Positions 25,398 through 34,296 of a DNA stretch of 36,467 nt are shown piece after piece. Each line of letters starts with the position of its first letter. Position 1 is the first letter of the stretch. The position numbers and the translations under genes are program-made. The stretch is from contig JAJZXX010000105.1 of assembly GCA_021806205.1 (NCBI GenBank), positions 1-36,467 on the forward strand, given 5' to 3'. The DNA comes from Bacillota bacterium (GTDB lineage Bacteria > Bacillota > Sulfobacillia > Sulfobacillales > Sulfobacillaceae). The notes beneath the pieces were generated by a model. It searched no databases. It saw nothing but the letters and a program-made list of their open reading frames with translations, and was not told the DNA's origin.

Positions 25398-25993
25398 TGC
25401 TAACCCATGCCACCGATGCAATCTTGGCTCTGGGCTTGTTTGGTGTGTTTTTCGGAATGGTGCTGGAGAGTGCATACATTCCCGTACCCTCGGAGATTAT
25501 TTTGCCCTATGCAGGATACCTGGCCGCCACCGGCCGCACATCCCTGTTGGCGGCCATGTTTGCCGGACTCTTTGGAGGCATTGCCGGGGCTACGATTGGG
25601 TATCTGTTAGCCCGAATCGGAGGTCGGCCCTTAGTCGAGCGCTATGGCCGGTACGTCGGCCTTAGACGGCACGAGATTGAGCGGGCTGATGCCTGGTTTC
25701 GCCGCCATGGTGACGGCGCTGTGTTTTTTGGACGCCTGTTGCCCGGCATTCGCACGTACATTTCTCTTCCAGCGGGGATTGCTGACATGCCGTTTAGACG
25801 ATTCATAGCTTTTACGATACTGGGAGCTCTTCCCTGGACCGTTCTGTTTACCTACATTGGCTACCAACTGAAGACTAATTATCGCCATCTGGGACCCATT
25901 AGCCATTACTTTTTGGCCATTGTCCTCATCCTCTTTATCGTCTGGGTTGTGCTCGTGTGGCGTCGGCGCGGACGGAACGCCAATCCCAGATAA
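25397..25993 (+). CDS. DedA/TVP38-family membrane protein
   Basis: A 198-residue membrane protein of the DedA family, several of which flip undecaprenyl phosphate or phospholipids and affect membrane potential. The family pattern is visible: E-x4-PVPSEIILPYAGYLA at residues 23-43 and FFGRLLPGIRTYISLPAGI near 111-129, with hydrophobic segments on both sides and a basic C-terminus. AAGGAGG lies close upstream and the ATG overlaps the amidohydrolase stop as TAATG. A lipid-carrier recycling role would fit an operon with a peptidoglycan carboxypeptidase. The last 59 bases overlap the end of a convergent membrane-protein gene. Confidence 0.88.
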   Translation: MLTHATDAILALGLFGVFFGMVLESAYIPVPSEIILPYAGYLAATGRTSLLAAMFAGLFGGIAGATIGYLLARIGGRPLVERYGRYVGLRRHEIERADAWFRRHGDGAVFFGRLLPGIRTYISLPAGIADMPFRRFIAFTILGALPWTVLFTYIGYQLKTNYRHLGPISHYFLAIVLILFIVWVVLVWRRRGRNANPR

Positions 25994-26495
25994 TGAGCCA
26001 GGGAACTGCCAGGAGCAACAACGGCATAAAGACGCCTCCCGTCAGTGCTTGGACGAGGCTTCGTAGCCCTACGGCCCCCGTTCCAATGACCGCCACACCT
26101 CGGACCGCGGATTGCCAACGCCGGGGCCAGGGACCTAGGGCCAAAGGCAGGAGCGTTCCCACAATGCCGCCCACCACGATCGGCGGCCCCGTGGCCCCGG
26201 ACAAGGCTAAGGCCAGCCATCCCCCGGCCGTATCCAAAGACGCGACCAATGGCGGTACGATGCGGCGTCGGCCGGTCCGCCAGGCGTAGGTGCACAGGAT
26301 CACGCCGCTGAAAAGCCATCCTAGCCTGAGTGAGGCAAAATCGAGCCATGGCACAACCAAGAGACTTGTCAGGCTGGTTAGTACCAAAAGGGCTGCCAGC
26401 GGGGCGTTGCCGTCGTTTGTAGCATTAACCTCGGGTTCCAGCGCCTGAGCTGCCAGTGCCAGGGCCATGGCTATGGTAACGTAGTCAGTTGCCAC
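25935..26495 (-). CDS. Membrane protein of unknown function
   Basis: A 186-residue protein made almost wholly of hydrophobic segments (for example LAALLVLTSLTSLLVVPWL, PPIVVGGIVGTLLPLALG, FMPLLLLAVPWLIIW), likely five or six transmembrane helices with a basic C-terminal tail. No family is recognised. The GTG at 26495 has AAGGAG about 10 bases upstream, which supports translation. It converges on dedA with a 59-base overlap, so the two transcripts could interfere. The strip 26496-26682 before it has no gene. Confidence 0.7.
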   Translation of the reverse strand: MATDYVTIAMALALAAQALEPEVNATNDGNAPLAALLVLTSLTSLLVVPWLDFASLRLGWLFSGVILCTYAWRTGRRRIVPPLVASLDTAGGWLALALSGATGPPIVVGGIVGTLLPLALGPWPRRWQSAVRGVAVIGTGAVGLRSLVQALTGGVFMPLLLLAVPWLIIWDWRSVRADATRAQPRR

Positions 26496-26682
26496 CCGAA
26501 CCGGTCTCCTTCCACTCCGTGGAGCGTTGAGGCTCCATCAGGTCAATAGCCGCCAACGGGTGTTAGGGATGCTGTCGGGCTGGTGGCCAGTGATGGATGG
26601 ATTCTATGGGACCAGCTCGAAAAAGAGAACGGAGGCGGAGGGACCGACTTAACAGTGGCGCGAGGTGTGTCAGCCAACGGAT

Positions 26683-26877
26683 CTAATGGAGTCTTTTATG
26701 ACGTAAACGTCGGTTCTCCTTCTCCAGGGCGCCAATTCGCAGGCGGTTTTCACGATCTTGCAGGGCTACGAGGTTCAAAAGCACCCGGCGACTGGCTCGA
26801 AGACGCTCGATTTCGCGCTCAAGGCCGTCGATGCGTAAAGCCAGTTTGTTTTCCCGCTCGATTCGTGTCGGTCGCAC
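26683..26877 (-). CDS. Small basic coiled-coil protein
   Basis: A 64-residue protein that is one continuous charged helix (ENKLALRIDGLEREIERLRA, later RLRIGALEKENRRLRHKR), with heptad-like Leu/Ile spacing. No family is recognised. The GTG at 26877 follows a G-rich run (GGGGGG, 7 bases upstream); the frame extends to 26949 without support. It lies after pepA in the same direction and may be cotranscribed. A structural or DNA-associated role is possible but not shown. Confidence 0.55.
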   Translation of the reverse strand: MRPTRIERENKLALRIDGLEREIERLRASRRVLLNLVALQDRENRLRIGALEKENRRLRHKRLH

Positions 26878-26953
26878 GGTAACCCCCCGTCCTTTAGTAG
26901 TATACTTTTGTCTTCCCAGTTTATTCCTAAAAACCAAGCGGCGACCCATCCTG

Positions 26954-26970
26954 CCAAAGGGTCGCTTTGG
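26954..26970 (-). terminator. Weak hairpin after pepA
   Basis: CCAAAG pairs with CTTTGG around GGTCG, 25-41 bases after the pepA stop. No T-run follows on the minus strand. If it works at all, it ends the cinA-to-pepA transcript only partly. Confidence 0.35.
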
Positions 26971-26994
26971 TTAACCATTGGATTTGACAAAGGG

Positions 26995-28476
26995 TTAGCG
27001 GCTAAGCATATCCGCCAATTTGACGAAAGTCCGCACCATCACCCCGGTCGGACCGCTCTTGGTGCCGTTTAAGGGGCTTTTAGGTGTCCACGCCGTACCC
27101 GCAATGTCTAAATGTGCGTAGGGAACAGATCCTGCGAATTCCGCGATAATCATGCCGGCCGTAATCGTTCCCGCCTCCCGGCCTGGCGAATTCTTTAAGT
27201 CTGCAGTGTTGGAGCGATAAAGACGCTTGTACTCGGGATAGATGGGCAGCCGCCAGACTCTTTCACAAGCGGACTCGGCGGCTTGGAGGACTAGGCTGGC
27301 CAAGCTGTCGTTGGTAGCCACCAAGCACGTGGCCTCGTGGCCTAAGACCACCACCGCCGCGCCCGTTAGCGTGGACGCTTCTACAATCCAATCTACACCC
27401 AAATGCGCGGCATAACTGACGGCATCGGCCAGTACGACGCGACCTTCGGCGTCCGTGTTGGTCACCTCAATCGTTTTACCATTAAAGGCTTTGATCACAT
27501 CGCCTGGCAAAATCGCCGATCCCGACGGTACGTTTTGGGCCAACGCCACAATCCCCACCACATTAATGGGAACTTTCAAGTCGGCCAGTGCACCCAGGGC
27601 GCCCAACACCGCCCCAGCCCCTAACATATCAAACTTCATTTCTTCCATGCCCGCCGGCAGCTTTAGGCTGATGCCTCCGGCATCAAAAGTAATCCCTTTG
27701 CCTACCAAAGCCAATGTCCTGGAACCACCGCCTTGATAGCGCATCACCACGAGCCGGGGCGGATGCGCGCTGCCGCCTCCGACTCCTAAAATGGCCTCCA
27801 TGCCCATTTCCCTCAGTTTGTTTTCATCAAACACGTCGACCGAAAAGCCATGGGCCTGACCCTGGCGTACCGCTTCTTGCGCGAGGATCTCGGGATAGAG
27901 TTTATTGGCTGGCCGCATTCCCCACTCCCGCACCAGATTCTCGGCACGTGCGGTGATCTCACCGCGTTGGACCCCAGGCGCGGCCTCACCCCCCGGTTCC
28001 CCTACACCCAATAGTGTGATTTCCGCCAACGGGTGTTCTCCGGCAACCGACGAGTATTTGTCAAAGCGCCAATAGCCCACTAAGAGACCATCCGTTAGCA
28101 ATTCTGCGATATCAGCGGGGGAGCACGGCAATTCGTCTGGAAGTATCACCGCCAGGTTGTGGGACCGCAATCGGCGAGCCACCTGGCCACAAAGACCACC
28201 GGCCAGGCGAAGTCTCGGCCGGTCAAAGAGGTTTCGCTGGCCCAGACCTACGGCAACTATGCGCTGGGGGGCAACCCGATCGATGGTCGCAGTACCCCAT
28301 TGCTCACGCCATTTTCCGGTAAACTCCTTCCTCCCCATGGCATTGCTAAGCGCTCCACTCAGTCGGGTATCTAGATTTTTCAGCGAACCTGTTAACGGTT
28401 CGCCTTCAAAAACGCCAACGACCAAAAGCTCGACCGCCACATCCCCCGGGCTTATATTCTGAATATGTACGTGCAT
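26995..28476 (-). CDS. pepA: Leucyl aminopeptidase PepA (M17)
   Basis: Two-metal cytosolic aminopeptidase of family M17, normally a hexamer. The C-terminal catalytic domain shows GKGITFDAGG (metal Lys and Asp), MKFDMLGAG (Asp) and the family signature NTDAEGRVVLAD near residue 341, where Asp, Glu and the catalytic Arg lie. The N-terminal domain is typical. The 493-residue length is normal from ATG 28476; an upstream extension to 28548 runs into the dipeptidase gene and has no ribosome site. It starts 20 bases after the dipeptidase stop, so the two peptidases are co-expressed. PepA can also bind DNA in Escherichia coli; nothing here shows whether this one does. Confidence 0.95.
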   Translation of the reverse strand: MHVHIQNISPGDVAVELLVVGVFEGEPLTGSLKNLDTRLSGALSNAMGRKEFTGKWREQWGTATIDRVAPQRIVAVGLGQRNLFDRPRLRLAGGLCGQVARRLRSHNLAVILPDELPCSPADIAELLTDGLLVGYWRFDKYSSVAGEHPLAEITLLGVGEPGGEAAPGVQRGEITARAENLVREWGMRPANKLYPEILAQEAVRQGQAHGFSVDVFDENKLREMGMEAILGVGGGSAHPPRLVVMRYQGGGSRTLALVGKGITFDAGGISLKLPAGMEEMKFDMLGAGAVLGALGALADLKVPINVVGIVALAQNVPSGSAILPGDVIKAFNGKTIEVTNTDAEGRVVLADAVSYAAHLGVDWIVEASTLTGAAVVVLGHEATCLVATNDSLASLVLQAAESACERVWRLPIYPEYKRLYRSNTADLKNSPGREAGTITAGMIIAEFAGSVPYAHLDIAGTAWTPKSPLNGTKSGPTGVMVRTFVKLADMLSR

Positions 28477-28496
28477 TGTTCCACTCAACCTTTCCG

Positions 28497-29489
28497 CTAT
28501 GGGATGGTGGGTGCACCCGACACCGCATCGCTCCAGGCGTGCTCCCAAAACTCCAGATAATTGTACCCAAAAATTCGGGCGATGGATGCGTCGCTAATCC
28601 CCCGGGTGCTTAATTCATCTGCAAGCTGCGCAAGTTTAGTAACATCCTCAAGACCCTTTACCGGGATCTCTACCCCGTCGAAATCGGATCCGAGTCCAAG
28701 ATGACGATCACTACCGACCACATCCAGAGCATAAAGACAATGATCCACGACCCGCGCGAGATCTTGGGTTCCTCCCAAAAATTCCGTGACAAATGTAATC
28801 CCCTGCATCCCGCCATGGGCCGCCAGCGCACGGATTTGACGATCTGACAAGTTACGGCGATGGGATTGTAGACCTTTACAGTTCGAGTGCGAGGCTATCA
28901 CTGGTTTAATGGAATACTCCAGTGCGTCCCAAAAACCAGCCTCGGCCAAGTGCGACACGTCTAAAACGATGCCGACCCGATTCATTTCCTGGACGATCGC
29001 GCGGCCCTGATGACTTAACCCGCTGCCGCCGGGATCCTCTCCGGCACCATCCGCCAACATATTGCGCTGGTTCCAGGTCAGACTCATGAGGCGCACTCCC
29101 AGACGATAGAGGACCCGCACCCTGGCCGGATCAGTTCCGAGCGCCTCCGCACCTTCGACAGACATCAAAGCGCCCATGACCTCACCGCCGCTGACCCGCT
29201 TGAGATCATTCAAACTCAACACGGGGATAATGGCGGCGGTTTGGCCCTCGAGCTCTTGCCAAAAGGCATCGACATACTGGAGGACCCGTGACAGGGCCCG
29301 CTCCGGTTTGTAGTCGGGTTCTACCCAGAGCGAAAAGCACTGTAGTGTATGGCCGATTTGGGCCATGCGGATAAAATCAAGTTGGCCGGGGCCCGTAAAA
29401 TCTCGCAAGGTCCGTTGGCCAGACAACACTTGTCCTAAACTATCTGCGTGGGTATCGACCAGAGGTATCTGTTGGCCGTGAAAATTCAA
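28497..29489 (-). CDS. Membrane dipeptidase (renal dipeptidase) family protein, M19
   Basis: A 330-residue zinc dipeptidase of family M19. Metal ligands are visible: His and Asp in VDTHADSL at 11-18, the bridging Glu in SVEGAEAL near 128, His in DVSHLAE near 178 and ASHSNCKGL near 200, and Asp in GSDFDG near 273. There is no signal peptide, so it acts in the cytoplasm. The TTG start overlaps the ymdB-like stop as TTGA, with AGAGGGG about 8 bases upstream. With pepA it would break small peptides, perhaps wall-derived D-containing ones. Confidence 0.92.
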   Translation of the reverse strand: MNFHGQQIPLVDTHADSLGQVLSGQRTLRDFTGPGQLDFIRMAQIGHTLQCFSLWVEPDYKPERALSRVLQYVDAFWQELEGQTAAIIPVLSLNDLKRVSGGEVMGALMSVEGAEALGTDPARVRVLYRLGVRLMSLTWNQRNMLADGAGEDPGGSGLSHQGRAIVQEMNRVGIVLDVSHLAEAGFWDALEYSIKPVIASHSNCKGLQSHRRNLSDRQIRALAAHGGMQGITFVTEFLGGTQDLARVVDHCLYALDVVGSDRHLGLGSDFDGVEIPVKGLEDVTKLAQLADELSTRGISDASIARIFGYNYLEFWEHAWSDAVSGAPTIP

Positions 29490-30277
29490 GTGGGGGTCCC
29501 CTCTCGTGCAAAAAACCGTTGGACAGCCAGCGATTGTCCCCGGGCGGTGTCAATATCGACCAAAAGGGCCCCAAATTGGCCCCGACCGTGGGCGGTATCA
29601 AATCGTACCGGCATCTGAGTGGTCATCTTTTGAATGACCAGGTCGGTTTTCACGCCGATCACCGAGTCGGCCGGGCCGGTCATGCCGAGATCCGTCAAGA
29701 AAGCGGTGCCGCCGGGTAAAACTTGCTCATCCGAGGTTTGCACATGGGTGTGCGTACCAACCAGGGCTGCCACACGCCCATCTAAATACCATGCCATCGC
29801 GGCCTTTTCCGAAGTGGTCTCGGCGTGCAGATCGACGACGACCGCACTTACTTGGCCTTGGAGTGCATCCAGCAGGTCATCCATGACGCGAAACGGATCA
29901 TCGTAGTGAAAGGGCATAAAGGCCCGGCCGGCTAAGCATACCACGGCGACCGGTACGGAGCCCGGACTCACTACCACATATCCCCGTCCCGGTGTGCGAG
30001 CGGGCATGTTCAACGGTCGCAATACGTGCGGGACGTCGTCAATGAATTGGAAGACCTCTTTTTTGTCAAAAATATGGTTGCCCGACGTTAGCACATCAAT
30101 CCCTTGGCTTAAAAGTTCGTCTAGCACATCATGGGTAAGACCGTTGCCCCCGGCAGCATTTTCGCCGTTGGCAATCACTAAGTCGATGTTGTGAGCCTTG
30201 CGCATCGCTGGAACATGTTCGGCGACCATCCTGCGACCAGTCTTACCGACAACGTCACCGATGAACAGCACCCGCAT
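29486..30277 (-). CDS. ymdB: YmdB-type metallophosphoesterase (TIGR00282 family)
   Basis: A 263-residue two-metal phosphodiesterase. In Bacillus subtilis YmdB hydrolyses 2',3'-cyclic nucleotides and affects sporulation and biofilm fate. Motifs: MRVLFIGDVVGKTGRRM at 1-17, NGENAAGGNGLT near 37, TSGNHIFDKKE near 65, DLHAETTSEK near 148 and GTHTHVQTSDE near 174, which supply the Asp, Asn and His metal ligands. The ATG at 30277 is used because GGGAGG lies 7 bases upstream. It follows the unknown protein by 14 bases. The recA-recX-ymdB linkage is common in Firmicutes. Confidence 0.93.
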   Translation of the reverse strand: MRVLFIGDVVGKTGRRMVAEHVPAMRKAHNIDLVIANGENAAGGNGLTHDVLDELLSQGIDVLTSGNHIFDKKEVFQFIDDVPHVLRPLNMPARTPGRGYVVVSPGSVPVAVVCLAGRAFMPFHYDDPFRVMDDLLDALQGQVSAVVVDLHAETTSEKAAMAWYLDGRVAALVGTHTHVQTSDEQVLPGGTAFLTDLGMTGPADSVIGVKTDLVIQKMTTQMPVRFDTAHGRGQFGALLVDIDTARGQSLAVQRFFAREGTPT

Positions 30278-30291
30278 GAGAGAGCCTCCCG

Positions 30292-30804
30292 TCAAGTGCT
30301 AAAAATGAGTACGCGCCCTTCGTCACGCATGGCTACTAACTGGCCGGTGCCTTCTTCAATCAGAGTTAAGAGACGCTCTTGAATGGTTTCCTCTTGCACC
30401 ATCATATCCTCTTCCAATAAGTCGTGCGGATCATACAGAACGGTTAACTGCGCATGATCCCGCAATATCTCTATGATGACGCCGATTTCCTCCACCGATA
30501 CGGTGTTGGTGTCGCGAGTAAGTTCCACTGTGGTGACGTCCGTGCTAACCTCATAGGTAAGGTCGATCGATTCAAGTGGGCGCCTGGTCATCTGACGATA
30601 GGTTGTCAACGATGCCAACGACTCCTCCAACACCTGGCCCCACTGGGACTCCTCCATCGCGCCCCGTATCACAAACGACACTTGAATGGTTTTGGCTTCC
30701 GGGTTGCATTGAACACTGGAGACCTCGGGATACCGCATGAGAACTGCGATGAGTGTACCTAAACCCCGCGTGCTACCTCCCCAACCGAACGACGGCATGT
30801 GCAT
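30292..30804 (-). CDS. Protein of unknown function between ferredoxin and ymdB
   Basis: A 170-residue soluble, acidic protein (EEIGVIIEILRDHAQL, EEDMMVQEETIQERLLTLIE). No family is recognised. The middle contains beta-rich stretches (AKTIQVSFVIRG, IDLTYEVSTDVTTVEL), and the C-terminal half looks helical, then ends in a short strand (GRVLIFST). The ATG at 30804 is preferred because AAAGGGG lies about 8 bases upstream; the open frame reaches 30897. It is in the middle of the cinA-recA-pepA operon, 14 bases before ymdB. Confidence 0.7.
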   Translation of the reverse strand: MHMPSFGWGGSTRGLGTLIAVLMRYPEVSSVQCNPEAKTIQVSFVIRGAMEESQWGQVLEESLASLTTYRQMTRRPLESIDLTYEVSTDVTTVELTRDTNTVSVEEIGVIIEILRDHAQLTVLYDPHDLLEEDMMVQEETIQERLLTLIEEGTGQLVAMRDEGRVLIFST

Positions 30805-30875
30805 AATGCTTCCCCTTTCTGGTTGTTGGTCCGCGCTATATCTTATGTGTTCTTTATCACGCAGGCGGGTTGCCT

Positions 30876-31166
30876 TTAGAAGATCGGGGTACTCCATATC
30901 GTGGTATTTTCAGGATCCCGACCTGGGTATAACGCGCGGAATTTTTCCAGTAGGTCAAACGATCCTTCCGAGTGTTCGGGGTCCTTAACACAAGACTCCA
31001 CTGGACAAACATCGGCGCATTGCTGTGTATGATAAAATCCCAAACACTCGGTACAGTGGTTGGGGTCGATCACATAAATATCCTGGGCTTCAGTAATGGC
31101 GCTGTTGGGGCACTGCGGCTCGCAAGCACCACATCCAATGCAGTCCTCAGTAATCATCAACGCCAC
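30876..31166 (-). CDS. YfhL-type 2[4Fe-4S] ferredoxin
   Basis: A 96-residue ferredoxin with two cluster motifs: CIGCGACEPQCP near residue 9 and the YfhL-type second motif, where Cys-Thr-Glu-Cys is followed by an eight-residue insert and CADVCPV. Such ferredoxins supply electrons at low potential to cytosolic enzymes. The GTG at 31166 has GTGAGG six bases upstream; ATG at 31157 is an alternative. Its start lies 20 bases inside recX, so it is coupled to it. This is not a usual partner of recA, so it may serve a nearby enzyme or simply ride in the operon. Confidence 0.9.
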   Translation of the reverse strand: MALMITEDCIGCGACEPQCPNSAITEAQDIYVIDPNHCTECLGFYHTQQCADVCPVESCVKDPEHSEGSFDLLEKFRALYPGRDPENTTIWSTPIF

Positions 31167-31611
31167 GAATGTCCTCACCCCTTTCCCCGGCCAACCGATA
31201 GACGACCGCACCTGGAAACCCCTCTTGGACTAAACGCCGAACCAAGCGGGTCCGCTCCTTCTGACTACTGATATCGTACCGCTCTAATAGGGGTTCGGCA
31301 ATGCGCAGCCAATCCACGTGCGACTGGAGATCATTGATAAGATCGCGGCACACCTCGGGGGCGATGCGCCGCCGAGCTAGGCGGACGGCTAGGCGTTTCG
31401 GCCCCTCATGGCGCTCTAGCCCTTTTGCCACAATTTGTTGGGCTAAGCGGCCATCGTCCAAAAGCCCCACTTGCAACAGTTGCTCGACAACATCAGCGAT
31501 CGCCAGCGGATCTTGTTGTTTTTGAGTGAGGCGCTCTTTGATCTCGCCGACACTGAGACTTTTCTGAGCCAGCCAACGGAGGGCCAGGGAGTGAGCTGGT
31601 TCAGTCGGCAT
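31147..31611 (-). CDS. recX: RecX regulator of RecA
   Basis: Helical repeat protein that binds RecA filaments and limits or modulates their activity. The 154-residue length is at the short end of the family. It shows the usual repeat pattern: [19 protein letters not shown] at 10-28, [20 protein letters not shown] at 41-60, [14 protein letters not shown] near 70 and [19 protein letters not shown] at the end. It starts 11 bases before the recA stop, the common recA-recX arrangement, and shares its tail with the ferredoxin start. Confidence 0.9.
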   Translation of the reverse strand: MPTEPAHSLALRWLAQKSLSVGEIKERLTQKQQDPLAIADVVEQLLQVGLLDDGRLAQQIVAKGLERHEGPKRLAVRLARRRIAPEVCRDLINDLQSHVDWLRIAEPLLERYDISSQKERTRLVRRLVQEGFPGAVVYRLAGERGEDIRGVDDY

Positions 31612-32635
31612 CGCTCTTTACCGCAATAGGGATGTCTGCTTCCCCTTTACCCTGCACGTCCTGACGAATCCGGCGGTCCAGTTCCTCCGCCAATTCGGGA
31701 TTACTCTTAAGATAGTCGCGCGTGTTTTCGCGGCCCTGCCCCAATCGTGTATCACCGTAGGCGTACCACGCCCCACTTTTTTGTACGAGACCGCGGTCCA
31801 CCGCCAAGTCCAAAATGCTGCCCTCGCGAGAGATGCCCTCTCCGTACAAAATATCGAATTCGGCCTGTTTAAACGGCGGCGCTACTTTATTTTTTACGAC
31901 TTTGATGCGCGTCCGATTGCCGACCACTTCGTTGCCATTCTTGAGACTGTCGATCCGACGGACCTCTAATCGGAGCGATGAATAGAACTTCAGGGCGCGT
32001 CCGCCCGGTGTGGTCTCGGGATTACCAAACATAATGCCTACTTTTTCCCGAAGCTGATTAATGAACACACAGACCGTGCGCGATTTGGATATCGCTCCGG
32101 TTAGCTTACGCAACGCCTGGGACATAAGTCGCGCCTGCAACCCGACATGCGCGTCACCCATCTCCCCTTCAATTTCCGCTCGAGGAACCAATGCCGCCAC
32201 GGAGTCCACCACGACAATGTCAACAGCCCCAGACCTCACCAGTGCCTCGGCAATTTCCAGAGCTTGTTCGCCGGTATCCGGTTGTGAGATTAACAGATCA
32301 TCCAAGTTGACCCCGAGACGCGACGCGTAAGTGGGATCAAGCGCGTGCTCCACGTCGATAAAGGCTGCCACGCCACCGCCCTTTTGAGCCTCGGCAATGG
32401 CATGCAACGCAACGGTGGTCTTCCCGGAGGACTCCTGTCCATAAATTTCCACGACTCGTCCGCGCGGCAAGCCTCCTACTCCCACCGCCAGGTCCAGCGT
32501 GAGGCACCCGGTCGATATCACATCGACTTGAGCCCGACTGGCTTGCTGACCGAGCCGCATAATCGAGCCTTTGCCGAACTGCTTTTCAATCTGAGCCAAC
32601 GCTAGATCCAGCGCCTTTGCGCGTTCCATTGGCAT
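31601..32635 (-). CDS. recA: RecA recombinase
   Basis: Forms filaments on single-stranded DNA, drives strand exchange and triggers LexA self-cleavage. Walker A is GQESSGKT (66-73), followed by [13 protein letters not shown] near 92, Walker [13 protein letters not shown] near 139, loop L2 region [19 protein letters not shown] near 202 and the C-terminal acidic tail. No intein or gap is present. The ATG at 32635 is chosen because GGGGAG lies 9 bases upstream; ATG at 32644 overlaps that site. It follows the DEAD-box gene by 64 bases, where no SOS box of the usual Firmicute form is visible. Confidence 0.97.
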   Translation of the reverse strand: MPMERAKALDLALAQIEKQFGKGSIMRLGQQASRAQVDVISTGCLTLDLAVGVGGLPRGRVVEIYGQESSGKTTVALHAIAEAQKGGGVAAFIDVEHALDPTYASRLGVNLDDLLISQPDTGEQALEIAEALVRSGAVDIVVVDSVAALVPRAEIEGEMGDAHVGLQARLMSQALRKLTGAISKSRTVCVFINQLREKVGIMFGNPETTPGGRALKFYSSLRLEVRRIDSLKNGNEVVGNRTRIKVVKNKVAPPFKQAEFDILYGEGISREGSILDLAVDRGLVQKSGAWYAYGDTRLGQGRENTRDYLKSNPELAEELDRRIRQDVQGKGEADIPIAVKSDAD

Positions 32636-32699
32636 GCGTATCATCTCCCCTACTTAACCACCTTCGGCAACTATTCGCGTTTTTGCCACGAACTCCTGC

Positions 32700-34277
32700 T
32701 CACCGAGGTCGGGCCGGTTCGAGATTCACACTCTTTCCTCGAATGATAATCGATCCGACATTGTGCAACACCTTATTTACCGCGTCCTTGGGCATTTCGA
32801 CAAAAGTAAACCGGTCGTAGATGTCGATTAAACCAATCACACTTCCTTGGATCCCCGCCCCTTCCGCCATCCCCCGGACGATGTCGGCCGGGGAGACCCG
32901 GTCCATGCGCCCCACGTTCAAAAATAGACGCACCATGCCGGGCTCAGCGCCCGTTTCGCCAAACTCTTGGAGATTGCCGGACTCTCTTCCCTTTTCCACC
33001 ATCAATCGAATGGCGGCAGCGGCAATGTCGACCGAGTCAAACTGCTCCGCTAGCTGCATCACGACCTCTTGGTAGGCAGGAAGTACACCATGTTGGATTT
33101 CCTCGGCCAGTCGATTCTTTAAGGCCTCACGCTGTTTTTCGGCCACATCGGCTACGGTGGGCAGTGGTCGACGTTGTAGTCGAACCCGGAGGACACGCTC
33201 CATCTGCCGCAGCTGACGAAATTCCTTGGGGTGGATCAGGGAGATGGCAGTGCCGGCCCGCCCCGCTCTTCCCGTCCGGCCAATACGGTGCACATAGCCC
33301 TCCGTGTCTTGGGGCAAATCATAATTGATTACGTGACTGACGTTTTCGATATCGAGCCCGCGTGCCGCCACATCAGTGGCAACCAAAATCTCGCTGCCCC
33401 CATCTTTGAATCGCTTCATCACCCGATTGCGCTGTACTTGGTTGAGATCCCCATGAATCGCTTCGGCGGTATAGCCGCGGGCTTGTAACCCCTCAGTCAA
33501 TTCATCCACACGCTTTTTGGTGCGACAAAAAATAATGGACCGTTCCGCACCTTCCATGTCGAGAATGCGCGTCAAGGCATCTAACTTCTCGTATTCACGC
33601 ACTTCATAGAAGGCTTGGTCGATGGATGGCACAGTTAACCGTTCTGGACTAATGCTCACATGAACCGGGTCCGTGAGATAGCGCCGCGCCAACTTGGCGA
33701 TGGGGTCTGGCACCGTGGCTGAGAATAGTAGCGTTTGGCGATCGTCCGGCACGTTTTTGAGGATGAACTCGACGTCCTCGATAAATCCCATGTCCAACAT
33801 TTCGTCGGCCTCGTCCAGCACCATCAGGCGCACGTGGTCGAGCCTGAGCGTCTCGCGGCGAATGTGGTCCATGACCCGGCCGGGTGTCCCAATCACCACC
33901 TGCGCGCCGTGTTCCAAGGCACGCAACTGTCGGTCGTAGGATTGCCCGCCATAAATCGGTACGACTTTGACCCCGGAAAACTTACCGATTTTGGTAATTT
34001 CTTCGGATACCTGGATGGCCAATTCTCGCGTGGGGGTCAATACCAGCGCTTGGACGCGTTTAGAGCGGTGGTCGAGCCGCTCCACGATGGGCACCCCAAA
34101 AGCTGCAGTTTTACCGGTCCCGGTCTGGGCCTGGCCAATTAAATCTCGTCCTTCCAATATAAGCGGGATCGTCTTTTTTTGAATGGGCGAAGGCTCTTCG
34201 AAGCCCATTGTTTGTAGTCCCCGCAATATGGGCTGGGACAACTCCATCGATTGAAATGTGGTCTCTTGGTCTGTCAT
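32700..34277 (-). CDS. DEAD-box RNA helicase (DeaD/CsdA type)
   Basis: A 525-residue ATP-dependent RNA helicase. Motifs run in order: Q motif GFEEPSPIQ, I AQTGTGKT, Ia PTRELAIQ, Ib TPGRVMDH, II DEAD, III SAT, IV IIFCRTKK, V ATDVAARGLDI, VI HRIGRTGRAGR. The C-terminal 75 residues (MVRLFLNVGRMDRVSPADIV onward) form a DbpA-type RNA-binding domain, typical of cold-shock and ribosome-assembly helicases. The ATG at 34277 has AAAGGAG six bases upstream; the open frame reaches 34310, inside the end of cinA. It follows cinA by 19 bases and precedes recA, an uncommon insertion in this neighbourhood. Confidence 0.95.
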   Translation of the reverse strand: MTDQETTFQSMELSQPILRGLQTMGFEEPSPIQKKTIPLILEGRDLIGQAQTGTGKTAAFGVPIVERLDHRSKRVQALVLTPTRELAIQVSEEITKIGKFSGVKVVPIYGGQSYDRQLRALEHGAQVVIGTPGRVMDHIRRETLRLDHVRLMVLDEADEMLDMGFIEDVEFILKNVPDDRQTLLFSATVPDPIAKLARRYLTDPVHVSISPERLTVPSIDQAFYEVREYEKLDALTRILDMEGAERSIIFCRTKKRVDELTEGLQARGYTAEAIHGDLNQVQRNRVMKRFKDGGSEILVATDVAARGLDIENVSHVINYDLPQDTEGYVHRIGRTGRAGRAGTAISLIHPKEFRQLRQMERVLRVRLQRRPLPTVADVAEKQREALKNRLAEEIQHGVLPAYQEVVMQLAEQFDSVDIAAAAIRLMVEKGRESGNLQEFGETGAEPGMVRLFLNVGRMDRVSPADIVRGMAEGAGIQGSVIGLIDIYDRFTFVEMPKDAVNKVLHNVGSIIIRGKSVNLEPARPR

Positions 34278-34296
34278 CGAAAACTCCTTTGTTTGT

